Below the pieces are notes generated by a model, which saw nothing but the letters and a program-made list of their open reading frames with translations, ran no database searches and was not told the origin of the DNA. From Mactra quadrangularis (taxonomy: Eukaryota; Mollusca; Bivalvia; Venerida; Mactridae), in NCBI GenBank assembly GCA_025267735.1, contig CM046309.1:30326702-30390701 (forward strand): 64,000 bases of DNA, in the 5' to 3' direction. This document shows, in pieces, positions 25,768-37,600 of this stretch (positions are counted from its first letter, which is position 1; each line of letters begins with the position of its first letter). The translations under genes were made by a program, and so were the position numbers.

Positions 25768-28700
25768 ATGACTTTGTCATTCAGAACAAAAGATAGACAC
25801 GGATATTCTGTGCAATTTTCACCTTATATTTCTTCTCGATTTGCATGTTGCACGTCTCAATATTATGGAATTGCTGGTATTTTACATATATTCGGACATT
25901 ATTATTTCGGATAAACAAATGGATATTTGCATTTTCCTGCCACTTATTTTCATTAAAACTATTTTAGAATATATGAAATACTTTTTATACAGAATTTATT
26001 TGTTCAACTTTTATGAAGATATAGATGTCTAAAGAAAATCTAACTGCTGCAGGGAGTCAGGGACGGGGGAGCTTAAATAATATTTTCTTTTACTTCTACA
26101 ATTAAATTTACAGATCTATGGATGGGTTAAGCTCACTGCAGACTTCAAAACTGCTCTTATTATAGAAGCAATGCAACAAATTCAAGAAAACATTGACTTA
26201 AATTTAATGAGTCAGTGACTAGTCTTCACCCTTCTTTATTTAATGCACAGTTACACTAGTTTTGCATTGACCATATCAAAAAGTCTTCTCATGGAGTTTT
26301 TCTGTTTCTGTTTTAGGTAGAGGTACATTGTTTATATTAGATGTAAGATCAGGTAGTATAGAACCTATCAGAATCTATGAATGGAATGATGGTATATTTG
26401 ATGTTACATGGGCTGAAAATAATGAAAATGTTGTGATAGCCGGTGCTGGAGATGGGTCACTCTTATTGTATGATGTTAAAAACCCTAAGGTTTGTTTTAT
26501 TAATTAATTACCCTTTTTCTATGACATCATTCTTTGGTTGTTGTAGCATGACTGTCACATAGGGCTGTCACAATTGTTATAAAAAACAGAAAATGGTTAA
26601 TCATTTGCTTGAAAATGATTAGAATTTGTTAATCGTTGGTCATTTTTCTGAATACAATTAACATATAGTCATTGCTGTTGCTTCATATTATTTGGGGGGG
26701 GGGTGAAGTGGTCATCAAGTCATACTTTATCCAGTGATCGTATAAGAAAGGACAATTACCCAATTCCTGAAATTGAAATGAATGTCTTCTTGAAATCATA
26801 TCGGAGTCAATTAAACAGAGAATTGTGAAAGTCCTACTGTCACACAAGACAGCAATTTTAATATAGATCTCCCTGTGGCAATATATTTATTATCTTCCTC
26901 AAAGTTTGTGATAATTTCATTAAATATTTATCAGAATACAATACATGTTAATACAAAGCTATTGGCTTGACTGCAGGTTTACCCAGAGGCTGTTTTGACT
27001 TGTCCAAAAGTATCTTGTTTCAATTAGGTAACAGTGTCATATTACAAATTATCACAAAATTTGACAAAGGTAATAAATATTATATATTGCCGCAGGGAGA
27101 TGTTATAATAGAAACAAATCATTGATAAAGATCGCTATATTGATGTAATGAACTTTTTTTCCGTACAAGTAAGATTTTTTTCTATGCAAAATTTAATTAT
27201 TTAAAAAAAAATTCACTAGATATAGCTGGTTGAACATACGGTGTAAACCCATCAAAATCCAACTTTGTTGATACTCTGAACTAGAAACTTAAACTGTTTT
27301 CTTAGTATTGTCTGTACTTCATGTATGAAGATAGGTATGTAGATAACTTATGTTGGTTGTACTTTCATAATGAGCATGCAGAATTTGTTTTGTACAGATA
27401 GAGAAAATGCAGATTTTCAAAATTTAGCCAAGATAATCATTCTTAAAGCTAAGAATCTACATAAATACATGTAGTGTAAGAACAATATGATAACTTTATT
27501 GCATGATCTAATAGACTGATTGATTCAAATTTGATTATTTTATACATTTTATTTGTTCAAGGGTCCACTTAGAGTATACAAAGAACATACAAAAGAGGTG
27601 AGTTGTGTTAGAGTTGTTTAGACAAAGTGGAGACTAATATTGATCATTAAGTAATATTTTACTCATAATTTATGAATTATGCTTTTTAATTTAACATTAT
27701 GCATGGTGTAAATTGGTGTTAAAATTTGCATCCACACTCTTGAATATATTTGCTTTATCCTATAGCCTATTTTACAAACTTGTACTGTACATTAATTACT
27801 GATCATCATCACCTTTAATTAAGTGGATAGTTCTCTCAGTACTTTTTATCACCTGGATGGAGTGAAGCTATCACATGTAATTTTTTTGCTTAAGAAATAA
27901 GCATACCCATAGTTGGATTTGAACCTGGAACCCCTTGGTCTTTATGTGCATACCCTACCACAGGACTTCTTTTCTTGCTATGGTAGGGGTTGATTCTTTT
28001 AACTATCCTTTGACTCTGTTGTTAATGATGTATTGACATGTACCTACTGCATCCATATGTTATTTTTTAAAGAAATCATTGTTAATTTAGACTCACAAAC
28101 AGCCATGAAATAAGAAAATAAGTAAGAAATTATCTTATTCTTAACAATATTCTTATTTAATCATTTAAGGTCAATTCAGTCAGTTGGAGTCAAACTAGAG
28201 ATGAAAATTTTATTTTAACTGGATCTTGGGATAAACTTATCAAATTGGTAAGTATTAACTTCTCATTTATATGGTCCTCCAGGTAGAGAGGATGTGTTTA
28301 GAGAACAAGTATATGATTTGCTGTCTTTAAACAAATAGTAATACATGTACACTTGTTAGAATTTTACGGTAAAAGTGTGAAGTGTATTTATTTATACCTC
28401 ATAATCTGGTGAATGACAATGTTCAAGAATACAGTACAACCATTCTTGAACAACACCTATTAGGAGGAATTAAACTGTTTCACCATTTAGAGGTTGTTGC
28501 TCTGCAGAGGTTAATTTCAATTAAAATGACACTAAAGGGAAATATCAAAAACTGTTGTTTTGCAGAGGTTGTGTTCTGTAGAGGGCCACCTTGCAGAGGT
28601 TATTCTGTAGTAAAAATCTGTGAATTTTTGTATTATCATACTTTATACTGATTTTTTAGTTTGATTGTGAAACAAGTTCTTATAACATAGATTAATCACT

Positions 28701-31700
28701 TTGAGTTTGCTTCCTTGTTCTCCATGCTGAGCTAGTGTGATAAAGCTCCTTGCTTAAGTGAACAACTGGGTAGTATCATCATTATAATATATTAATATGT
28801 AGAGTGGTTAAGTATACATGTTATTACAAGTACGCTCAGTCAGTAGCATACAAGTCTATTGATTGAGGGATGCAGGTTTCATTCCTAGATGGGGCATACT
28901 GTCATAGAACTTGGTCATGAAATAATTTCTTTGGCCATTTTCTCCAACCACTGATTCTAAATCATGCTGGACAGTTGTCAGTCACTGACAGAAGTATGGG
29001 CTTAGTAATTGTTTAACAGCTAAATCCAGAGATTTAGCCTTTCCATGAACAGTGAGTAGATTGACTGACCACCATAATTTAACCTATACAATGTATTGCT
29101 ACCCATTAAACCCAACCAAAATAATATTGGGAATTAATTGACCTTACGCCAGAATTTGATTGACAGCTCCTATTAGCCAATCAGCGTCCGGCATTTGATA
29201 CACTGATGCTTATCTAAGATAAGCGGTTTATCGGCCGCCATTTTGTCCGACATCTGGTCTTGACGGATCGAATTTCTTATGTGTTAGCATGGACCCTATG
29301 TACAATTATATAGGGTTCTCTGTGAAAGTTACGAAATAAACTCAATAAAACAAATTAGAATGATCAAAATATGCACACATGGGGTCTATAAATACTGTGA
29401 TAAAAGCATAAACTACTTATTAATACAAGTATGTAATAAATCACATTTTTCATGCATGTTAACCCCAAAATTGTACCACAAAGATCTATGGACCACCCCT
29501 TAACTTTTTATTTCTCAGCATATTTTATCACCTATACACCATTTTAAGGATTACATGTTGTTATCGTGTATATCCAACAGTTTTCTGATTTACAAAGGAT
29601 TTCTACAAACGTTTAATGTGAGATGCGTTCTTTGATAATTTTTGCGCCTATAATGTTTTTGTTGGAGCAAATGAACCTACCTTTATTTTTAGATATTATT
29701 AAAAAGGGAATCATTTGAAAATTATGACAATGCCATTTTCAGACAAATTAATCTTTAGGAAATATGATATCTCGTGAACGATATGCATGTATTTGAACTC
29801 AACTCCGTCTAGATAGCCCCTAATACCCATCCCGTAACTTTTTTATTTCTCGACACATTTTAATTAACTCTACATCATTTGATAGCTAACGTAATGTAAT
29901 ATTTTTTTCATGTTTTACTGTTTAAAATCCGTACATTCAAACGATCACTACTTCCAGCGTTCAAATTTAAGTGGAAACTTTTAACTTGCTCATTCTTTGT
30001 GCGTATATTTTTGTTGGTGCAGAAGGACGCGCATTTATTTGAATATTTATGAATGGATATTCATAAATAATGTATCATTTGATAGATGAGACAATGCCCT
30101 TTTCAAAAATATTAAGTTTATCGAAATCGGGTGAGAAGTAAGTAAATAGCATGCATTTGAACCTGTTACTCTCAAAACATAGATAATGGTTAGGGACATA
30201 GATTAATCCCTGATAATGTCGGACAATGTACCACGTGTATCGGTGGGCGGAGCATAGGTATTCTGGCGTAAGGTCAATTGGAAAACAAAAGAGAAAAGTA
30301 AAATGACTTTAAACGCTAAACTAAATAGACTATGATGTGGTGTTTTATGTTCATTTTATTTCAGTGGAGTATAGATAATCCTAAATCATTAAGTACATAT
30401 ACTGGTCATGAAGGTATTGTGTATTCTGTTGTATGGTCACCAAGGATACCAGGATGTTTTGCTTCAGCATCAGGTATAGCATAAACATGTACAATGTACC
30501 AGTAATTATATATTCATAATGAGGGACTTTTGTCAGTTATCTTTCCTTGATAAAATCTGAAGTTGGAATCCTTTGATTTTATCATTGAAGTCCTGTGCAA
30601 GGATACTAAAATACTTCATCTAATATCTTTCTAGTTAATTAAGATATTAACAGAAGTGATGAAATTTAGATAGTTCTTCACCCTAACAATACTTTGCTTG
30701 ATTTTCAAACAAATTAAATGATTTAATAGAAGTTATTTAAGATTAATTGTGGCAAATTGACATTGAAAAGTAAGGGTAAAATCTGTGTAATCAAACTGAT
30801 TGGACCTTCCTATTTGAAGAGTATACAAGGGGAAATAACTGACTATGGTCCCTTTATTGCTTTCTATAGCAATGGGTTTTAAATGACTGGTTCATAATCC
30901 ATAGACAAAAACAACTTGCTGTCGATTGTGTCCTTGTTTCTTATTTCAGTAATTTCTCATTATCTCCACTTTGTTTGGACCTTTAAAAAAATAGCAGAGA
31001 TGATGAATAGTCACAATAAACTAAATCTTTCTAAGGGAGCTAATTCTGAAGTGTTCAGTAGCCTAATTTACCTTGAGTGAGGTAGTAGTTCTCATTCTAG
31101 TAATTTAATATTTTCATTAGTTTCATCATATTTGCACCTAATTGTATTTTCCTGCTTTGTAACAATTTGTACTAAAGTATAAAAGAAAATTATTCATGCA
31201 TTCTTAAATTACGCTTAATATCCCTAGTTTTACTTAATTAAAACATCAGAAATCTAGATGCAGCTTAAAACAATAGAGTTGTTTGTCAACTGATTAGTGC
31301 AGTTAAAAGCCAAAACAACTAACTTTCCTTAATTATCCACCATCCACCTGTCACTATTGTATAGAATGGATAATTCAATATTTTAAAGGTGATGGAACAG
31401 TGAGATTATGGGATAGAAGAACATCATATCCACAAACTGTGATATCTGCTCATCAGATGGAAGTGTTAACTTGTGATTGGAATAAATATGACCAGGTTTC
31501 TATTTTTACACTGTCATATTCAAGTATACTTTAATTTTTGCTGGATCCTTAGTTGAACTATGCTTTGTACCAAATAAAGTACCATTTTAAATACAAGTTA
31601 TTCCCGCCCTGTTTGAGAGCGCTTTTGGTTGGGGGAAATCAGAATTGCCGCTGTCCGCAGGTGCACGCTGTTCGGAGGTGGCCGTTAGCACAAGTTGGAC

Positions 31701-33346
31701 TGTAGTTTTTTTTCTATTTCCATCCAGTCCTATGATGAGATACTGTATAAAGAAGCCTTTTTCATGTTGCATATAACCAACAAATAACTTTAGATATTTA
31801 TAACAAACAAGGTATCCACTACTTACCTGGCTGTTTTACTCTATCTTTCTAACACTACCCTATAAATGCTGAATGCTAAGCAAGGGAGCTGCTAGATCAT
31901 TTTTTTACAGCCTTTGGAATTACACCGTCTGTGATCGTACCTTCAACCTCTTGTATCTGAAACTAACTATCAGTAATCTATCAGGATGGTTAGTAAGTGA
32001 TTTTATATGAGGTTATCTGTATAAGCTCATTAAATAATTATGGAAGATGTACCATTAAAATACCACTAGTATTTTGTGACCTTTATTTCTTCGTTATTTC
32101 AGAATATATTATACACTGGATCAGTTGACTGTTCTATACGTGGTTGGGATATAAGAAATCCAAAACAATGTATATGTGAGATGAAAGGTCATAGGTTTGC
32201 TGTAAGACGTATAAAATCTTCACCATTTAATGGAAATACTCTAGCATCATGTTCTTATGACTTTACTGTCAGGTATGTAGAGTTGTATAACGGATAACTT
32301 ATAATGGATATATGCAACACAGTGTACAAATGATTTGCCCATTTGGGGGTTCTCTCTGTAAATTTACTTTTTACTGTATCCATCTGGATACTGTATTTGG
32401 AAATTACTTGGGGTTTGGTCAAGATGTATTGTTTTCTATGGCCATTCTTCCTCTTATCTCTGTATTAAGTTGGGTCATTGTTAGTTACTTATTAAGATAT
32501 GTTCTTAGCATGGGTTATAAGCTAAGCTTCAGAGATCAAGGCTTATGGAGCAACATTGTGTAAGACAACTGACCAACATGATGTGACTGAATAAAACATA
32601 AAAAAAGTTGTGAAAAGCACCATTGATTACAAATGCATTATTATTACAATGTATACATAGACAAACAATTAATGATACTTTGGTAGAGAATGTCCACACA
32701 TTGCTTAATTGCATTATATGACCATGCTCATGCTAACAATAAGGAATCTGGATACCGGTATTTAACCTCCCTAGCATATAAGGAACATGGTTAGTCTTGT
32801 ATTTTACTAGACATATTAAAGGATAATGTTTTGGTATGACATTCTGCAAATATTAGAGAATTCAGCATATAATGACATCAAAACTAAAATAAATTACATG
32901 TTATGTTCCTTTTGCTCATTGACTTTACATTGAACCAATCTTTGGCTAATCCATGGCCAATCATCAATGTACGTAAAATTGTCATTGGGCCAACAATGAC
33001 CAAGGGTTCAGCCTACATGGAGCTGAAGAGCAAAATGAGGTTAGCCCAATGCTGGATTCATTTGTTAGGCCATGAAGAAATAAGCATTGGGCCAACACCT
33101 CTCTGCTATATGGGCATGTATTTTAATGTTTTTAGGCCTACATTTCTGTATTAATCATATAATTACTATAATGTATGTTTTGTGTTATTCAGGACATGGG
33201 ATGTAAGACAACCTCATGCCATGGAGATTATTGAACATCATACAGAATTTGTGTATGGTTTAGATTTCAATTTACATGTACCTGGACAAATTGTTGATTG
33301 TGCATGGGATGAACTTATACATTTACATAAACCCAAATCTTTATGA
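25768..33346 (+). CDS. PEX7: PEX7 copy B: peroxisomal PTS2 import receptor (WD40), 8 exons
   Basis: Exons: 25768-25876, 26317-26489, 27562-27597, 28170-28247, 30365-30473, 31389-31495, 32103-32272, 33193-33346, giving 311 aa with the same exon lengths (109, 173, 36, 78, 109, 107, 170, 154) and phases as copy A. The function is the same: WD40 propeller receptor for PTS2 cargo. I count 11 differences from A: C50S, L120F, S137N, N152Y, T153S, I155V, V175L, R206I, L217R, C256Y, I290V (A to B). At 152, 153, 217 and 256 copy B has the residue typical of vertebrate PEX7, as I recall it (Tyr, Ser, Arg, Tyr); at 120 and 155 copy A is the closer one. B therefore looks like the copy under stronger constraint. 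Introns 4 and 5 hold insertions absent from A. No stop or frameshift is seen. Confidence 0.96.
28432..28607. mobile_element. 176-bp pogo-like MITE in PEX7B intron 4
   Basis: Ends CAGTACAACCATTCTTGAAC and, on the other strand, CAGAATAACCTCTGCAAGGT, each flanked by TA. Copy A lacks it (TTCAAGAATTGTAAAAATCT is continuous near 4968-4987). It is the same family as 40275-40449: both carry AACCTCTGCAGAGCAACAAC-type internal sequence, in opposite orientation. Confidence 0.75.
29136..30279. mobile_element. 1.14-kb element with 20-bp perfect TIRs, PEX7B intron 4
   Basis: AATTGACCTTACGCCAGAAT at 29136-29155 is exactly inverted at 30260-30279. It is absent from intron 4 of copy A, where CCACTGACAAGTGAAATGAC is continuous (5518-5537). 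The interior has paired words near the ends (GTCCGACATC near 29246, GATGTCGGAC-like sequence near 30215). No open frame is noted. Confidence 0.7.
30523..30852. mobile_element. 330-bp TIR element in PEX7B intron 5
   Basis: GGGACTTTTGTCAGTTATCT at the left and, on the minus strand, GGGACCATAGTCAGTTATTT at the right. Copy A runs straight from TATATTCATAATTGCTTTC (5757-5775) without it. Confidence 0.6.
31578..31704. mobile_element. GC-rich pogo-like end fragment in PEX7B intron 6
   Basis: A ~125-bp GC-rich patch. Read on the minus strand it starts CAGTCCAACTTGTGCTAACG and continues GCCACCTCCGAACAGCG, the style of pogo/Tigger ends. It is absent from the same place in copy A (9066-9090). The other end is not recognisable, so it is probably a truncated copy. 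Confidence 0.45.
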
Positions 33347-33853
33347 TACATGTGTATATGTAGTGTCAGTGCTCAACAAACTTTAAGTGCATAGCCATGG
33401 CTCTTCATGAGATGTTTTCCTTACAGCTCTTAGCATAACCTTTACTGTATAGCACTTTAATTTCACAGTGCATATTCTAAATGGTTTTAGATTAAAAGGG
33501 TTTTGAATTTGTGCATTTGACATATATTACAAGTATAATCCCTATAGATACAGATATATTTGTGGGGTTTAGAACTCTTGCAATAGTTACTGACAGCAAA
33601 TACAGAGAAAATTAAACCCCTGAGAAATTTACCTGCTTTACCATATCCATGTAATTGGACTGGACACTTAATGAAGGTGACGTATGAAAAGTGTAAAAGA
33701 AATTTGGTAAAATGATACGAACAATTCCTCTAGCTATAAAGAATTGATTTAAACTTATCAGTGAAGATCACTCTGATGAAAGCTTTATCTGTTTTTAATT
33801 GATTTGGTTAAAGGTATTTATGTATGAACTTGTAAATTAAAGTGTTTCAGCAG

Positions 33854-33941
33854 AGCTAGCTAAAGGCGATCTTCGTCTATGGCTCTTATACATAACTCAG
33901 TATATACGTGTAAGAGACGAAGATTGCCTGTGGAGCTAGCT
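33854..33941. repeat. ~88-bp imperfect hairpin 3' of PEX7B
   Basis: Orthologous to the hairpin at 11186-11279. The outer stem (AGCTAGCTAAAGGCGATCTT against AAGATTGCCTGTGGAGCTAG) is intact, but the right inner arm has a 5-6 base deletion without a matching change on the left. Confidence 0.65.
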
Positions 33942-34689
33942 ACAATGCTTGACATGTGTTTGGATTGGTTCAGAAATTAATTGTCTATAATTTTTCTGGC
34001 TAAATTTGACCTAATTGCCTGATGCTGATATTTATATATATCAGAGACAACTGTTTTGCTAGGAATGATTTTATCTTCTTCCAAACAAACTACATGTACC
34101 AATGCATGGTCTCATTTGGCCATTACCTTACTAAGGTGCTACCATTTTATATAATGACTTACTGAAACATTTTTAATTGTTGATTGTTATTTGATTTTAT
34201 CATTATTCATTATTTATTTGTTCATGTTTGATTTTCTATTTACTTTTATGTAATAATAAAGGTAATATTATCTATGCACAGTTTGTTGTTTTTAAATACA
34301 AAATGTATTTCCTTTTTACTGTTTGTTTATACTCATTATAATTCAACCATAGTCATGTTCCTGACTTTAGTTATCCAGGATTTACATCAGTAGATGGAGA
34401 AGTTGTAGTTTCTTGTAAAAGGGTAACCAGATACTGGTAAAAGAGTAGTGTCTGCTGTACTATGAAAAAATGATTTATTGATTGTCACATTTAATGGTTG
34501 AGCAAAATACTCGATTAAATGTTCAGTAAAGTAGTTGGAATGTGAGAGAAGGTATTAAAGTAAAGAATGGATTTATTGACGAACCTGCTCTTATCTATAT
34601 ACTCGTACTTTCACACAGCTCAAGTCAAATTACATAGATATATTACTTTACAACTCTCATCTGATAAAAAAAGACCAAGGAATAAATAA

Positions 34690-37600
34690 TAGTATGTCGG
34701 CCCAGTTGAGAAAAGCGTCTAAAAATGTGGTTCGCTGTACTCATCGGTATATCAGCAATATTTTGATGGTTTTTTATAGAAAAAATTGTGCTCTTTACGA
34801 ATCTGCCAGGTGATTTTTCAAATTTTGGGGCAGGAAGATGCTATTGGCCAAAAACCGATGACGTCACTAATTTCTAAAAATTCGCCTTTAAACTTTAAAA
34901 ACGCATTGCGCGCTTATTTGTCATGTTTCGAACAAATAAATTTGGTTCTAAATAATGATATGCTTCGACTGTAAGATTTTGTAAATGTTTTGAAAATTAT
35001 CGGGTGCTGGAAGCACTGATCATCAAAACAAGTGATTACGTCACATTTTTAACAATTTCCGAGATATAACTTTCAAACGTCATTAATTCTATGTTCTAAA
35101 TTATTTTTTTAAAAATCGAATGTACGGAAGAATTGACCATACCATGAAGATAAAAAATATATATTAGAACTAAACTTGACGAAAAAACATTAGCAAATAT
35201 CAACTCCCTAACCAACCCTTACCAGTCACAGTTTTGTATATAGTCCTGCAGTAAAATGCCATATTCAAGGTGAACCCTGTACTTGAGTCCACACAAAGAT
35301 ATTTTGCAGTTTATATGTCTTTGAATGGTGCTGAATGAGAATCCGAGTAATGACACCCTATGTTACTTGAATAATTTGCATAATATGCAAATTAAGTCCG
35401 CCATTATCGAAATTCCGTTTTTCCCTAATAACATAATAACCAACTTAGATAGGAATTTAAAATAAGTCTCCATACCCATGTTTTCATGGTCTATCTATCA
35501 TATGGTACCAATTTCAGCTTGATCAGATCATTTAAATATGCAAATTTATGCAAATGAGGTATTTTACTGAATACAATATTCGGGTTTTTTATACATTAAA
35601 AAGTCCTTTTTTTGCTTGCATATTTTGAGTAACATTTGGTTATGTAATGTTATTTTTGTACGTTTTAGACACACACATATAACAAATGATAATATTTAAC
35701 CAGTAAAAGATGACTTTATGATATGCAAAATATTCAAATTACATTATAAGTTGAAGGAGTTGCTCTATTTGTTCTCTTGCATGGTGTTACGTATATTTTT
35801 GCCATTTTCTATCATACTGTTGAGGCTTGGAAAATTTTGATGCAGTTTATTTAACTTTGAACAAAGCTGATTAAGAAGCTGAGTGATGCAAACATGTCAT
35901 CCTTAATTAATTTGCATAATTTAGTCCGCCAATACCGAAATTCAATTTTCGCTTATAACACAATAACCAATTACATGTATGATAAAATTTCAAAATCTGT
36001 GTCTGCACCTATGTTTTGGTGTCTAGCTATCATATGATACCACATTTAAAATGATCAGATGATTGTATATATGCAAATGTTTGCAAATTAGTTATTTCAA
36101 GTGTACTGTTTTTCGAGTTTATGATTTACATTCAAATTTAAGTACTTCAACATATGAGTTTTTGCCTAACATACACTAGTAATTTTGTAATGCTTAACTT
36201 TTGTGTATCATTGTTGTCAAACAAATGATTATAATTTGCCAATCTGCCTCGTTGACTCAAAGTCATTTTGTATGACACAATGCGTAAATAAATTGAATTA
36301 AAATAAATAAATGCTCTTATTTGATGGAAATAAGGTATTGTCTTACATTTTCTCTTTATTCCATCATGAATTGTAAAACAAAATTTACTATTAAATGCTA
36401 TCATGTTTTCCGCTTGTAATCATGTATATATTATACAGATTCAATTTGAATTTCAACTAGTTATCCATGCCAATTAACTAAACCGAGCAATCTGTCAATT
36501 GCGACTGAATTTTTGCTCAGATGGATTTCAATATTTGGAATGTCCACATAGATCATGGGACCAGTCATATATCAATCATAATCAATGTAATAATATTAAA
36601 TGAATGTTTAACTTATTTCCGTATAGCCTGCTATTACCATAATAGGCAACATATGCGAATAATATAAATGTTTAAAGTGTTGGAGTTTTATTAAGAATTT
36701 TTCGTTTGCACACACTGTTGTATGAATTTTGATTTGGTGAGCCGTTAAGCCAAAATCAAGAATTGGAACATGAATTAATTTTACAGTACATCTTCAGTTG
36801 CTCGTTAAATTGAAGCCACTGAATTCAAAACCATTTCGTCGCCTCAATCTAACAATGTCCTATCTCCATTTTTGAAAAAAATGAGATAATCATCCCAAGT
36901 GACTTGTATGACCTTGTTCTAAAAAAGGTTTCGAGACTATATCATGTCAAACAGCCTGATTCGCCAATCGTACATTATCCTATCTCCACACATTTTCTCT
37001 GCTCACAGCGTAAACATTGCTCTATCTCCAGGACATAGATCAATATTTGGGCTGAAAATACTGTTATCCGATCAAAATGAAGTCTTCGTCACTCGTTTTA
37101 TGTCCTAATTGACTCTAACAATGCTCTAAGTCCATAGAAGCTCGTTCGAACATTGCTCTATCTCCTTTCGTCCAGTCGGAGTACATAACTTGATTATCGT
37201 GTTTTTGCTCTCCAGTGACATCATATTTTCGGTGTATACCAACATAAATATGTGTGCTGCAACATAGGCAGTGTTACAAACTCAAAATTATAAAAAAATG
37301 TGCACAAATACCATTATAATGTCTTCTTGGAGATGCGCAATGTTAGAACGAGATGCATCAACCTAAATAAGCGAATTTTGATCTATCTCCAAACACATTT
37401 TTGCAATTTTCAGCATTATTATTCTTAATATTTCAATCATATTCTTCAAGTATGTGAGGAAAAACTTTGTAAATGTGCCTACCAAGTCTCATGTCTATAC
37501 AGACTGAAACAACGAAGATATAACCTTATGAACTTTTGAAGTCGATTTCCCAAAAATAAAAATTTGGTAGTTAGAGCATTGTTAGATTTAGGCGACGATT

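Noticed and set aside
28382..28651. 89-codon frame in PEX7B intron 4
   Set aside because: It spans the 176-bp MITE and its flanks, and copy A has no such frame.
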